DNA from: JAMXLO01 sp035511435
Lineage (GTDB): Bacteria; Pseudomonadota; Alphaproteobacteria; Acetobacterales; Acetobacteraceae
Length of the DNA stretch: 15,347 nucleotides
Assembly (NCBI GenBank): GCA_035511435.1
Contig: DATKFJ010000436.1
Location: 1-15,347 of the forward strand
Reading direction: 5' to 3'
In this document: positions 1 through 7,081 of the stretch, one piece after another
Layout of the letters: every line of letters begins with the position of its first letter
How positions within the stretch are numbered: the first letter of the stretch is position 1
Translations under genes and position numbers: made by a program
Notes under the pieces: model-generated
Seen by the model: the letters and a program-made list of their open reading frames with translations, nothing else
Database searches by the model: none
Told to the model about the DNA's origin: nothing

Positions 1-55
1 TTGGTGCATCGCCGTCCACGCGACACAGCAGGTCGTTGTCTTCCGCGTTGAGCAT
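1..55 (-). CDS. Rieske-type aromatic ring-hydroxylating oxygenase alpha subunit, N-terminus only (partial)
   Basis: Only the first 18 codons lie in the window; the rest is beyond the left edge. They read MLNAEDNDLLCRVDGDAP, which resembles the start of phthalate-4,5-dioxygenase-like Rieske oxygenases (M-L-x-x-E-D/E-N-x-x-L-x-R-V-G-x-G-x-P). Proteins of this family use a Rieske [2Fe-2S] centre and a mononuclear iron to oxidise or demethylate aromatic substrates; neither metal site is inside the window. Two in-frame ATGs exist, at 61 and 55. The AGGAGG motif (complement of about 63-68) is only one base from the first but seven bases from the second, so the start at 55 is preferred. Identification rests on a short N-terminal match and is tentative. 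Confidence 0.5.
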   Translation of the reverse strand, partial: MLNAEDNDLLCRVDGDAP

Positions 56-73
56 CGGCATTCCTCCTGGGGA

Positions 74-92
74 CATATCCAAGGCGGATATG
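74..92. promoter_or_regulatory. Perfect 7-bp inverted repeat upstream of the Rieske gene, possible operator
   Basis: CATATCC and GGATATG are separated by five bases, forming an exact dyad whose near edge is 18 bases upstream of the preferred start codon at 55. Its size and position fit a repressor or activator site overlapping the promoter or 5' leader of the leftward gene. A TGGACA hexamer on the minus strand lies just upstream and could be a -35 element, but no clear -10 hexamer is seen. No regulator gene is visible next to it. The role is inferred. Confidence 0.35.
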
Positions 93-203
93 GTCTGTTC
101 TGTCCAGCGAGCGGCGGCAGCTTGGTGCGTGTCAGCGACTGGTGTGCCAACCGGATGTTGAGGCCGCGTGCGAAGGAGGCGCCGGATTTGCTGAGGCGGA
201 GCA

Positions 204-222
204 GCGGCATCCGGTATGCCGC
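204..222 (-). terminator. Short inverted repeat after the exonuclease gene, possible weak terminator
   Basis: GCGGCAT and ATGCCGC form a perfect 7-bp stem around a 5-base loop, starting about 37 bases beyond the stop codon of the leftward exonuclease gene. No T-run follows on the minus strand, so it is not a canonical intrinsic terminator. It could be a partial terminator or an mRNA 3'-end stabiliser. Nothing else is recognised in the 203-base gap between the two leftward genes apart from this stem and the palindrome at 74-92. Confidence 0.25.
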
Positions 223-258
223 CCAGTCTTATCATACGACGATGGGCTGGGTGGGCTA

Positions 259-1095
259 TCAGCGCACCGCCGCCAGCTCATCAAGCCGGCGCGCGAGCGC
301 ATTCAGTTCCCAATCGCGCGCCAGTGTTGCCGCACTTCGCCAGTCCGGTGACTGATCGGCCAGTGCGGGAAGCGGCGCTGTTGCATCCATCGTGGCGATC
401 TTCTTGTACAGCTTCAGCTCCTCCGCCTGCCCAGCAAGACGCGCATCGGCCAATGCCTGTTCCAGGTTCCCGTAGCGATGCAGCAAGGCGGCGGCACCTT
501 TCGGGCCTACACCGCGCGCACCGGGCAGCTTGTCCGACGGATCGCCGCGCAACGCGATGAAATCCGGTACCTGGCGTGGCTCGACTCCGTAGCGCTCGCC
601 CACCTCGGCGGGACCGATACGCGCCATCTCGCCAGCCTTCACCGGATGAAGAATGGTCGTCGCGTCGGAGGCAAGCTGAAATGCATCGCGATCGCCGCTG
701 GCCACAAGCACGGTGCCATGACGGCGTTCCTCCCACGCGACTGCTGCCGCGAGAAAGTCATCCGCCTCATACCCAGGCGCCTTTGCACTCGCGAAACCGC
801 ACGCGGCCACGAACTCGGGCAGCTCGTTCAGTTGTGCGACCAATTCGTCGTCGAATTGCCGACCGCTCTGGTAACTGGGGAACAGGCGCTGGCGAAAGTT
901 CGGCGAGTCGAGCGTGTCCCAACCAACCAGCACAGCCCGTGGCTGTTCGTCCTCGAACAGGCGCAGCAGAAGGTTCGCGAAACCAACTATGGCGCCGCCG
1001 CCTCGATTGCCCTTGCGCCTGATGGACTTGGGCAATGCGTGATAGGCGCGATGTGCAAACGAATCGCCATCGACGACGAGGAGGGGGCGCTTCAT
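259..1095 (-). CDS. Stand-alone 5'-3' exonuclease / flap endonuclease (PolI N-domain-like, Xni/ExoIX type)
   Basis: A 278-residue protein matching the 5'-nuclease domain that forms the N-terminus of DNA polymerase I, with no polymerase domain attached. It should cleave 5' flaps or DNA ends with Mg2+, for example in RNA-primer removal or repair. Visible motifs are the N-terminal metal-binding VVDGDSFAHRAYHALP (D9), GYEADDFLA and VASGDRDAFQL with clustered acidic residues, and a helix-hairpin-helix DNA-binding segment around KLPGARGVGPKGAAALL. The reading frame stays open upstream to 1380, but conserved sequence begins at MKRPLLVVDGDS, so the ATG at 1095 is chosen; a Shine-Dalgarno match there is weak. 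The gene is divergent from gudD across a palindromic repeat. The family is clear; the exact ortholog name (xni versus a generic 5'-nuclease) is not. Confidence 0.88.
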   Translation of the reverse strand: MKRPLLVVDGDSFAHRAYHALPKSIRRKGNRGGGAIVGFANLLLRLFEDEQPRAVLVGWDTLDSPNFRQRLFPSYQSGRQFDDELVAQLNELPEFVAACGFASAKAPGYEADDFLAAAVAWEERRHGTVLVASGDRDAFQLASDATTILHPVKAGEMARIGPAEVGERYGVEPRQVPDFIALRGDPSDKLPGARGVGPKGAAALLHRYGNLEQALADARLAGQAEELKLYKKIATMDATAPLPALADQSPDWRSAATLARDWELNALARRLDELAAVR

Positions 1096-1139
1096 GCTCT
1101 GCCGTGCTGCATGGGTGCCTTTCGACAGTAGGCAAGTCT

Positions 1140-1260
1140 TTAACACGGAGACAGGGCGAGGGCCACGGAGGGCCACAGGAGAATCGGCCGTCATGCGAGT
1201 TCGTCGAGCAACCGGAACTCCTGTGGCGCTCCGTGGCGTTCCGTGCGGCCTCCGTGTTAA
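1140..1260. repeat. 121-bp imperfect palindrome in the intergenic gap (REP/MITE-like)
   Basis: The left arm 1140-1181 and right arm 1218-1260 are inverted copies. Both begin TTAACACGGAG and both carry GCCACGGAG followed by GGCCACAGGAG or CGCCACAGGAG, with one single-base length difference and a 36-base centre. Each arm contains short internal repeats of the CACGGAG/CACAGGAG type. The gap lies between divergent genes, so this is unlikely to be a shared terminator. The ends and symmetry resemble small non-autonomous palindromic repeats that occur in many copies in some genomes; no transposase or clear target-site duplication is seen. Copy number cannot be judged from this window. Confidence 0.7.
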
Positions 1261-1337
1261 CGACATAGCTTTGCCACTCGCAGCATAAGCGGTGTCGTGA
1301 AGCACGCGGTCCATCCAGGAACTCCGGAGAATCGGAT

Positions 1338-2749
1338 ATGAATGCAACAGCTGCCGGCGCGACCGCGGACACACCAACAATCACCGAGATGCAGGTTATT
1401 CCCGTCGCCGGCCACGACAGCATGCTGCTGAACCTGGCGGGCGCGCACGGCCCGTTTTTCACCCGCATCATCATCATCCTGAAGGACACCGCCGACCGCA
1501 CCGGCATTGCCGAGGTCCCCGGCAGCGAAGCCATCCGCCAGACACTGGAACGCATCCGCCCGCTGGTCATCGGCAGCCGGCTCGGCCACTGCAACGCCAC
1601 GCTCAACAGTGTGCGCCGCGCGCTTGCGCCGCCAGGTCAGGCCGCGCATCAATCCACCGTGCACCAGGTCACCTCGGAGGCTGAAGCAGCCATCCTGCGC
1701 CAGCCGCACGAGATCAATCTGCGCATCGACAACGTCATCACCGCGGTCGAGGCCGCGCTGCTCGATCTGCTGGGCCAGTTCCTTGGCGTCCCGTCGCGGC
1801 GCTGCTCGGCAATGGCCAGCAGCGCGAGCAGGTCCGCATGTTGGCCTATCTGTTCTACATCGCCGACCGCACGCGTACCGACCTGCCGTATCACACCGAC
1901 CCGGGGGCGAAAGACGGCTGGCTGCGCCTGCGCAACGAACCGACTTTGACGCCGGAACAAGTGGTCCGCGAAGCAGAAGCCGCTGTCGATCGATACGGCT
2001 TCAGCGACTTCAAGCTGAAGGGCGGTGTCATGCATGGCGAGGACGAGATGCAGGCGGTCACCGCGCTCAAGCAGCGCTTTCCCGACGGGCGCGTGACGCT
2101 CGATCCCAATGGTGGCTGGTCGCTGACGGAGGCGATCGCGTTGTGCAAGGGCCGCTGCGACGTGCTGGCGTACGCCGAGGACCCGTGCGGGCCGGAAAAC
2201 GGCTATTCGGGGCGCGAGGTCATGGCGGAATTCCGCCGCGCCACCGGCGTGCCGACGGCGACCAACATGGTGGCGACCGACTGGCGCCAGATGGGGCACA
2301 CCATCCTGCTTCAGGCGGTGGACATCCCGCTGGCCGATCCGCATTTCTGGACCATGCAGGGTTCGGTGCGCGTGGCGCAGATGTGTGACGACTGGGGACT
2401 GACCTGGGGCTCGCATTCCAACAACCACTTCGACGTGTCGCTGGCGATGTTCACCCACTGCGCCGCCGCCGCACCCGGCAATATCACCGCGATCGACACG
2501 CATTGGATCTGGCAGGAAGGGCGCGATCGGCTGACGAAGGAGCCGCCGCGGATCGTGGGCGGCGCGGTGGAGGTGCCGAAGCGTCCTGGCCTGGGGGTCG
2601 ACATCGACATGGAGCAGGTGATGAAGGCGCACGAACTCCACAAGAAACTGCCCAGCGGCGCGCGCGATGACGGGGCGGCGATGCAATACCTCATCCCAGG
2701 CTGGAGCTACGACCCGAAGCGACCAGGCATGGTGCGCCCACCGGCCTGA
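1338..2749 (+). pseudogene. gudD: Glucarate dehydratase, interrupted by a one-base frameshift
   Basis: Enolase-superfamily glucarate dehydratase, which dehydrates D-glucarate (and L-idarate) to 5-keto-4-deoxy-D-glucarate. The N-terminal part (ITEMQVIPVAGHDSML, GAHGPFFTR) and the C-terminal part (SDFKLKGGV, TLDPNGGW, AYAEDPCG, ATNMVATDWRQMGHT, PLADPHFWTMQGSVRVAQM, WGSHSNNHFD, DTHWIWQEG) match E. coli GudD closely. They contain the catalytic KxK pair, the acidic metal ligands and the catalytic His of SHSNNHFD. They lie in two frames: the first is read from 1338 to about 1793 and the second from there to the TGA at 2747-2749. Inserting one G after the CCG at 1791-1793 restores the family sequence LGVPVAALLGNGQQREQV and gives about 470 residues, near the family's 446. 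The start has GGAGA seven bases upstream. It is either a recent pseudogene or a sequencing error, because everything downstream is fully conserved. Confidence 0.88.
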
Positions 2750-2752
2750 TCA

Positions 2753-3652
2753 TCAGCCATCCAGGCCGGTCGGGAAGCGAAGATCGAATTGACCGATCAT
2801 TTGACGAGCCACGACGTCCTGTTCGGCTGCAAGCGGCAGCCTTGGCGGGCGTGGCAGTCCGGCGGGAAATCCCATGTGCGCAAGCAGCGCCTTGCTGCCT
2901 GCGACGTAGGCCTGTCCGCCGACAAACTCGATCAGCGGCAGACAGCGCAGATACAGCGTGCGCGCCGCGGCCACGTCCTTGCGGTTCACCACGAGTTCGA
3001 ACAGGTGCGCCAGCGGACCTGGAACAATATTGGCGGCAACGGCGGTCCAGCCGACCGCACCTTCCACAAATGACTCGAAGCCGAGGATGCCGCCGAACAC
3101 GCCGATCCTGTCGCCGCACAGCCGGATGATGTCGCGCACGCGGGTGACGTCGATCGTCGATTCCTTGACGTAGCGGCAGTTGTCGATCTCCGCGAGACGC
3201 GCGATCAGCCGCGGTCGTAGATCGACATTCGCGACTGCGGGATTGTTGTAGATCATGATGGGAAGTCCGATGGCATCTGCCACCGTGCTGTAGTGATGCA
3301 CGATCTCCGCGTCTGTCGGCGTCGAATAGAACGGCGGGATGATCATCACGCCATCGGCGCCTTGCGTCTCGGCTCGCTGGCTGAGCCGCACGACCTCGCG
3401 CGTGTCCTCGGCACCGGTGCCGATGAGAACCGGGACACGCCCAGCGGCCTGATCGATCACCGTCGCCGACACGAGTTCCTTCTCCGCGTCGGACAGCGAC
3501 AGGAACTCGCCGGTCGATCCCAATGGAATGAGGCCGTGGATACCCTCGGCGATCTGCCACTCGACGAACTGCCGCAGGACGGCGATGTTCACGCCGCCAT
3601 CGGGGCTGAAGGGAGTTATCATTACGGTGTAGGTGCCGCGGAAGCGTGTCAT
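2753..3652 (-). CDS. DapA/NanA-superfamily lyase, candidate 5-dehydro-4-deoxyglucarate dehydratase or 2-oxo acid aldolase
   Basis: A 299-residue class I aldolase-fold (TIM barrel) protein of the dihydrodipicolinate synthase / N-acetylneuraminate lyase superfamily. Visible signatures are the GSTGEF loop (residues 45-50) that binds the 2-oxo acid carboxylate, the catalytic tyrosine in IMIYNNP (Y135) and the Schiff-base lysine in YVKEST (K163). Members include DapA, sialate lyase, KDG aldolase and KdgD, which converts 5-keto-4-deoxyglucarate to 2-oxoglutarate semialdehyde. The stop codon is three bases from that of gudD (convergent), so a role downstream of glucarate dehydratase is attractive, but family alone does not fix the substrate. 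The start at 3652 has GAGG five bases upstream; the frame stays open to 3697 but conserved sequence begins at MTRFRGTYTVMITPF. Confidence 0.8.
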   Translation of the reverse strand: MTRFRGTYTVMITPFSPDGGVNIAVLRQFVEWQIAEGIHGLIPLGSTGEFLSLSDAEKELVSATVIDQAAGRVPVLIGTGAEDTREVVRLSQRAETQGADGVMIIPPFYSTPTDAEIVHHYSTVADAIGLPIMIYNNPAVANVDLRPRLIARLAEIDNCRYVKESTIDVTRVRDIIRLCGDRIGVFGGILGFESFVEGAVGWTAVAANIVPGPLAHLFELVVNRKDVAAARTLYLRCLPLIEFVGGQAYVAGSKALLAHMGFPAGLPRPPRLPLAAEQDVVARQMIGQFDLRFPTGLDG

Positions 3653-3781
3653 TGGGACCTCGCGGGATGGGATCGGTGCTACACCGGCAAATTTCACCAG
3701 ATCGGGATCGGCGGCGCCAGGGCATACGCGATAGCTGTCGTGAACCTACCCGACGGCACCGAGCAGGACGGCGCGCAATGC

Positions 3782-4024
3782 TTACTGGCGTTTGGATCCG
3801 ACCGCGTCTTGCATGTCCCGCAGGGTCGCCCGCCGCTGTCCGCGGCGACACAACAGGCCCCGAACACTCCGCAGGTCGTGGCCAGCGGATACCGGTGCGA
3901 GCTCGACCGTCCCGTCCAGGAGCAGCGACACGCCCACTTTCTCACTGGGCTTCACGTCGGGTTGGTCCAGTGCCGCCTGCTGCAATGTCACCTGGCCCTT
4001 CATTGTGACAGTCAACTGGAGCAC
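3782..4024 (-). CDS. Small AbrB/MazE-family DNA-binding protein (orphan antitoxin-like)
   Basis: An 80-residue product starting at GTG (4024) and reading LQLTVTMKGQVTLQQAALDQ, followed by VKPSEKVGVSLLLDGTVELAP, then a tail with SVRGLLCRRGQRRATLRDMQDAV. This is the swapped-hairpin AbrB pattern (T-x-K-G-Q-V-T-L, GVKPGDKV, LPDGRVEL) of antitoxins that repress their own operon and neutralise a PIN or MazF toxin. Several usually conserved positions differ (DQPDV instead of DHLGV, LLLDG instead of LLPDG), and no toxin follows: the 129 bases to the next gene contain nothing I recognise. It may be a decaying solitary antitoxin. An ATG at 4003 is a less likely start because it would cut into the domain. 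No clear Shine-Dalgarno site is seen. Confidence 0.5.
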   Translation of the reverse strand: MLQLTVTMKGQVTLQQAALDQPDVKPSEKVGVSLLLDGTVELAPVSAGHDLRSVRGLLCRRGQRRATLRDMQDAVGSKRQ

Positions 4025-4088
4025 GGCCCTATCCGGCGTCGACCGGCGCAGCCCGCGTCGGCCACGCGTGCAGGATCGCCACCCCGCC

Positions 4089-4119
4089 TTGCCCCCCGCC
4101 CCCCGAAGCGTGGTATGCA
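4089..4119 (+). promoter_or_regulatory. Candidate promoter of the SRP RNA gene
   Basis: TTGCCC at 4089-4094 and TATGCA at 4114-4119 are separated by 19 bases, and the -10-like hexamer ends about five bases before the first paired base of the SRP RNA helix at about 4125. The position is right for a stable-RNA promoter; the spacer is slightly long and C-rich, so the call is tentative. Confidence 0.35.
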
Positions 4120-4124
4120 ACCCC

Positions 4125-4222
4125 TGGGAGGTCGGCGGCGGACGGGCGCCTCGCCAACCCGGTCAGGTCCGGAAGGAAGCAGCCGCAGTGAGTTTCCGCT
4201 CGGGTCGTTTGCCGGCCTCCCA
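4125..4222 (+). ncRNA. ffs: Signal recognition particle RNA, small bacterial (4.5S) type
   Basis: The RNA component of the SRP, which binds Ffh and guides ribosomes making membrane proteins to FtsY. The conserved apical domain is intact: GGTCAGGTCCGGAAGGAAGC (4161-4180) followed by AGCC, with the GGAA tetraloop and the asymmetric internal loop that Ffh recognises. The terminal helix is formed by TGGGAGGTCGGC (4125-4136) pairing with GCCGGCCTCCCA (4211-4222), with one G-U pair. The total of about 98 nt is typical of alphaproteobacterial ffs. The ends are set from the pairing and may be off by a few bases. It lies directly upstream of dnaX on the same strand. Confidence 0.93.
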
Positions 4223-4271
4223 CCGTTAGTTGTCCACCAACCAGGGGGCCGCCGCGGCGGACACCGCCCGC

Positions 4272-6080
4272 ATGTCCGGCCTGTTCCAGGACGATCCGCC
4301 AGAGCTTGAAGCCCCGCCGGTTCCGGCAGGTCCGGGGTTGTTCGGCGATGCGCCGCCGCAGCCGGTCCATGCCGTGCCGTATCGGGTGCTGGCGCGCAAA
4401 TACCGTCCGACCAGCTTCAACGACCTGATCGGCCAGGAGGCCATGGTGCGCATCCTGCGCAATGCCTTCGCCACCGGACGGGTCGCGCACGCCTTCATGC
4501 TGACCGGCGTGCGCGGCGTGGGGAAGACCACCACCGCGCGCATCATTGCCCGCGCGCTGAACTGCACCGGGCCCGATGGCACGGGCGGCCCGACAGCCGA
4601 TCCGTGCGGCGCCTGTCCCAACTGCGTCGCCATCCTGGCCGATCGCCATCCGGACGTGGTGGAGATGGATGCCGCCTCGCGCACCGGCGTGGACGATGTG
4701 CGCGAGATCATCGAAGCCACCCGCTACCGCCCGATCCAGGCACGCACCAAGGTCTTCATCGTCGACGAAGTGCATATGCTGTCGCGCAACGCGTTCAACG
4801 CACTGCTGAAGACGCTGGAGGAACCGCCGCCGCACGTGAAGTTCGTGTTCGCGACGACGGAGTTGCGGAAAGTGCCGATCACCGTCCTGTCGCGCTGTCA
4901 GCGCTTCGATCTGCGGCGGGTGCGAATTGCGGAACTGGCGGCGCATTTTGGCCGCATCGCCGCAGCCGAGAACGTGGCGATCGAACCCGCCGCGCTGGAT
5001 CTGATCGCGCGTGCGGCGGATGGCTCGGTGCGCGACGGACTGTCGTTGCTGGATCAGGCGATCGCTCAGGCCGATGGTACGATCACCGAAGTCGCGGCCA
5101 CCGACATGCTGGGGCTGGCGGATCGCGCACTGGTGTTCGACCTGCTGGACGCGGTGATGGCGGGGCAACCTCGCCAGGCGCTGCAGATCACGGAACGCGC
5201 GTACGAGCGGGGTGCCGACCTTGGCACGATGCTGCAGGATCTGCTGGAGCTGGTGCACACGGTCACCCGCCTGAAATCCGTTCCGACATTGCGTGATAGC
5301 CAGGAACTTCCGGAAGCGGAACGCACGCGCGGATCGGCACTGGCCGATCAGCTTTCGGTGCCGGCGCTGGCGCGCGCCTGGCAGATGCTGCTGAAAGGCG
5401 TCGGTGAAGTGGAAACCGCGCCCGACCGCCGCGCTGCGGCCGAAATGGTGCTGATCCGGCTGTGCCACGTGTCCGACCTGCCGTCGCCCGGCGATCTGGT
5501 GCGGCGGCTTGCCTCCGGCACCGTCACGCCTGCGAGCGTTTCGGCCGCACCAGCATCACCCGGCGGCAGCGGCGGCGCTCGCGCGGTCGTCGGCGGCTCG
5601 CCGATCGCCCAAACCGCACCCGACGCAACGCCTCGGCTGGCGAGCTTCCGCGACGTCACCGCGCTGGTGGCGGAGCGTCGGGAAGCGATGCTGCATGCGC
5701 ATCTGATCCACTCGGTGCATCTGGTGCGTTTCGCGCCGCCGGTGATCGAATTGCGGCCGCAACCGGAGGCGCCAAGAGACCTCGCGCCTCGGCTTTCCGC
5801 GCTGCTGTCGGAGGTTACCGGTACCCGCTGGACCATCGCCCTATCGGCGGGCGAGGGAGATCCCACCATCGCGGAACAGGGCACCGCCGCCGACGCCACC
5901 AGGCGTACGGCGGCGGCCGATCATCCGTTGGTGCGCGCGATCATGGACGCGTTCCCTGGCGCGCGCATCGACACCGTGCATGATGCCAACGCCGATGCGT
6001 ACGGTCTGCCAGCGGTCGATATGCCGGAGTTCGCTCCGCCTGACGCCGAACCCTCCGACGAGATGGAGTTTGACGAATGA
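4272..6080 (+). CDS. dnaX: DNA polymerase III gamma/tau subunit
   Basis: The clamp-loader ATPase of the replisome, about 602 residues. The AAA+ module shows the Walker A GVRGVGKT (residues 79-86), four cysteines of a zinc knuckle (NC...CGACPNC), Walker B VFIVDEVHML, the sensor region FVFATTE and SRCQRFDLRR. A long C-terminal region of the tau type follows, with an Ala/Pro/Gly-rich linker around residues 415-460. Start choice: the frame can begin at a TTG (4230), eight bases after the SRP RNA, but ATG 4272 is preferred as the stronger codon and still leaves the whole conserved YRVLARKYRP region; neither start has a good Shine-Dalgarno site. The stop overlaps the ybaB start (ATGA), showing translational coupling. 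No A-rich slippery site of the E. coli kind was noticed, so programmed gamma production is not supported. Confidence 0.95.
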   Translation: MSGLFQDDPPELEAPPVPAGPGLFGDAPPQPVHAVPYRVLARKYRPTSFNDLIGQEAMVRILRNAFATGRVAHAFMLTGVRGVGKTTTARIIARALNCTGPDGTGGPTADPCGACPNCVAILADRHPDVVEMDAASRTGVDDVREIIEATRYRPIQARTKVFIVDEVHMLSRNAFNALLKTLEEPPPHVKFVFATTELRKVPITVLSRCQRFDLRRVRIAELAAHFGRIAAAENVAIEPAALDLIARAADGSVRDGLSLLDQAIAQADGTITEVAATDMLGLADRALVFDLLDAVMAGQPRQALQITERAYERGADLGTMLQDLLELVHTVTRLKSVPTLRDSQELPEAERTRGSALADQLSVPALARAWQMLLKGVGEVETAPDRRAAAEMVLIRLCHVSDLPSPGDLVRRLASGTVTPASVSAAPASPGGSGGARAVVGGSPIAQTAPDATPRLASFRDVTALVAERREAMLHAHLIHSVHLVRFAPPVIELRPQPEAPRDLAPRLSALLSEVTGTRWTIALSAGEGDPTIAEQGTAADATRRTAAADHPLVRAIMDAFPGARIDTVHDANADAYGLPAVDMPEFAPPDAEPSDEMEFDE

Positions 6081-6400
6081 AGAACCTCTCCGGGCTGATG
6101 AAACAGGCCCAGCAGATGCAATCGAAGATGCAGGAGATGCAGGCCAAGCTGGAAAGCCTGGAGATGGAAGGGGTGGCCGGCGCTGGCCTGGTCACGATCG
6201 CGCTGAACGGCAAGGGCGAACTTCGGCGGATCAAGATCGATCCGAAAGTTGCCGATCCGGCCGATGTGGAAATGCTGGAGGACCTGATCATCGCCGCACA
6301 CCGCAATGCGAAGGAGAAGATCGAGGCCGCCACCGCGGAAGAGATGCAGAAGGTCACCGGCGGGCTGCAATTGCCGCCGGGGATGAAGCTGCCGTTCTAG
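6077..6400 (+). CDS. ybaB: YbaB/EbfC-family nucleoid-associated protein
   Basis: A 107-residue small DNA-binding protein of the YbaB/EbfC family, which forms dimers that bind and bridge DNA and is almost always encoded between dnaX and recR. The sequence has the family pattern: an N-terminal amphipathic helix rich in Met, Gln and Lys (LMKQAQQMQSKMQEMQAKLE), a central sheet (VTIALNGKGELRRIKIDP), then a helix with DLIIAAHRNAKEKIE and a C-terminal G-rich end (LPPGMKLPF). The ATG overlaps the dnaX stop by four bases, with GGAG nine bases upstream. The position supports cotranscription with dnaX. Confidence 0.95.
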   Translation: MKNLSGLMKQAQQMQSKMQEMQAKLESLEMEGVAGAGLVTIALNGKGELRRIKIDPKVADPADVEMLEDLIIAAHRNAKEKIEAATAEEMQKVTGGLQLPPGMKLPF

Positions 6401-6486
6401 TGGCCGGTGGTCGAGCAATCGGATGTCGACGCAACGCGACCGCACGAACCGATCGTCTGATTGGCGACCACTGACCACTGACCACT
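6399..6486. repeat. Palindromic element with a 7-bp tandem repeat between ybaB and recR
   Basis: The left arm 6399-6423 and right arm 6456-6479 are imperfect inverted copies (about 20 of 25 positions, sharing AGTGG, GTGGTCG and CAATC). The right end is three copies of GACCACT in a row (6466-6486). The element fills the whole gap between the ybaB stop and the recR start, touching both. In RNA it would fold into a hairpin inside the dnaX-ybaB-recR transcript. The ends differ from those of the palindrome at 1140-1260, so the two are separate families. It may be a REP/MITE-type insertion. Confidence 0.6.
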
Positions 6487-6487
6487 G

Positions 6488-7081
6488 ATGGGCGGCCCGG
6501 AAATCGAAAAACTGATCGGCCTGCTGGCCAGACTGCCCGGCATGGGGCCGCGCAGTGCCCGGCGTGCGGCACTGAAGATGTTGCAGCAACCGGAAGCGCG
6601 GATGCTGCCGCTCGCCACCGCGCTGGCCGAGGCGGCACGCTCGGTGAAGTCGTGCAGCCTGTGCGGCAATCTCGACAGCCGCGATCCTTGCGCGATCTGC
6701 ACCGATCCACACCGCGACGGAACGCTGATCTGCGTCGTTGAGGGCGTCGGCGATCTGTGGGCACTGGAACGCGCCTCGGTGCATCGCGGGTTGTACCATG
6801 TGCTTGGCGGAACGCTGTCCGCGCTGTCCGGCGTGGGACCGGAAGACCTGAACGTTTCCCCGCTGCTGACGCGCATCGCCGCGGGCGGCGTTACCGAGGT
6901 GATCCTCGCACTCGGCGCCACGGTCGATGGCGCCACCACCGCGCATTGGCTGACCGACCGGCTGAAGCCACTTGGCGTCAGCGTGACGCGCGTGGCGCAG
7001 GGCGTGCCGATCGGCGGCGCGCTCGATGTACTGGACGATGGCACATTGGCCGCCGCATTGCGCGCGCGCAGGCCGTCTTGA
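6488..7081 (+). CDS. recR: Recombination mediator protein RecR
   Basis: A 197-residue protein of the RecFOR pathway that helps load RecA on gapped DNA. It has the N-terminal helix-hairpin-helix (LLARLPGMGPRSARRAAL), a four-cysteine zinc motif (C56, C59, C68, C71 in CSLCGNLDSRDPCAIC), a Toprim domain (LICVVEGVGDLWALE) and the C-terminal YHVLGGTLSALSGVGP and GGVTEVILAL segments. The N-terminus MGGPEIEKLIGLLARLPG is the family norm, so the ATG at 6488 is secure. However, the 20 bases upstream are the tandem repeat and hold no Shine-Dalgarno sequence. The stop overlaps the TTG start of the next gene by three bases. Confidence 0.95.
   Translation: MGGPEIEKLIGLLARLPGMGPRSARRAALKMLQQPEARMLPLATALAEAARSVKSCSLCGNLDSRDPCAICTDPHRDGTLICVVEGVGDLWALERASVHRGLYHVLGGTLSALSGVGPEDLNVSPLLTRIAAGGVTEVILALGATVDGATTAHWLTDRLKPLGVSVTRVAQGVPIGGALDVLDDGTLAAALRARRPS

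Noticed and set aside
1096..1380. N-terminal extension of the exonuclease frame up to 1380
   Set aside because: The extra 95 codons cross the palindromic repeat and overlap the start of gudD, and they do not look like any part of the nuclease family; conserved sequence begins at 1095.
1649..2686. Leftward open frame opposite gudD (345 codons)
   Set aside because: The plus strand is unmistakably glucarate dehydratase; this is a shadow frame.
4029..5468. Long leftward open frame opposite dnaX (479 codons)
   Set aside because: It is antisense to dnaX, is rich in His, Arg and Gln as expected from a GC-rich shadow frame, and has no family motif.
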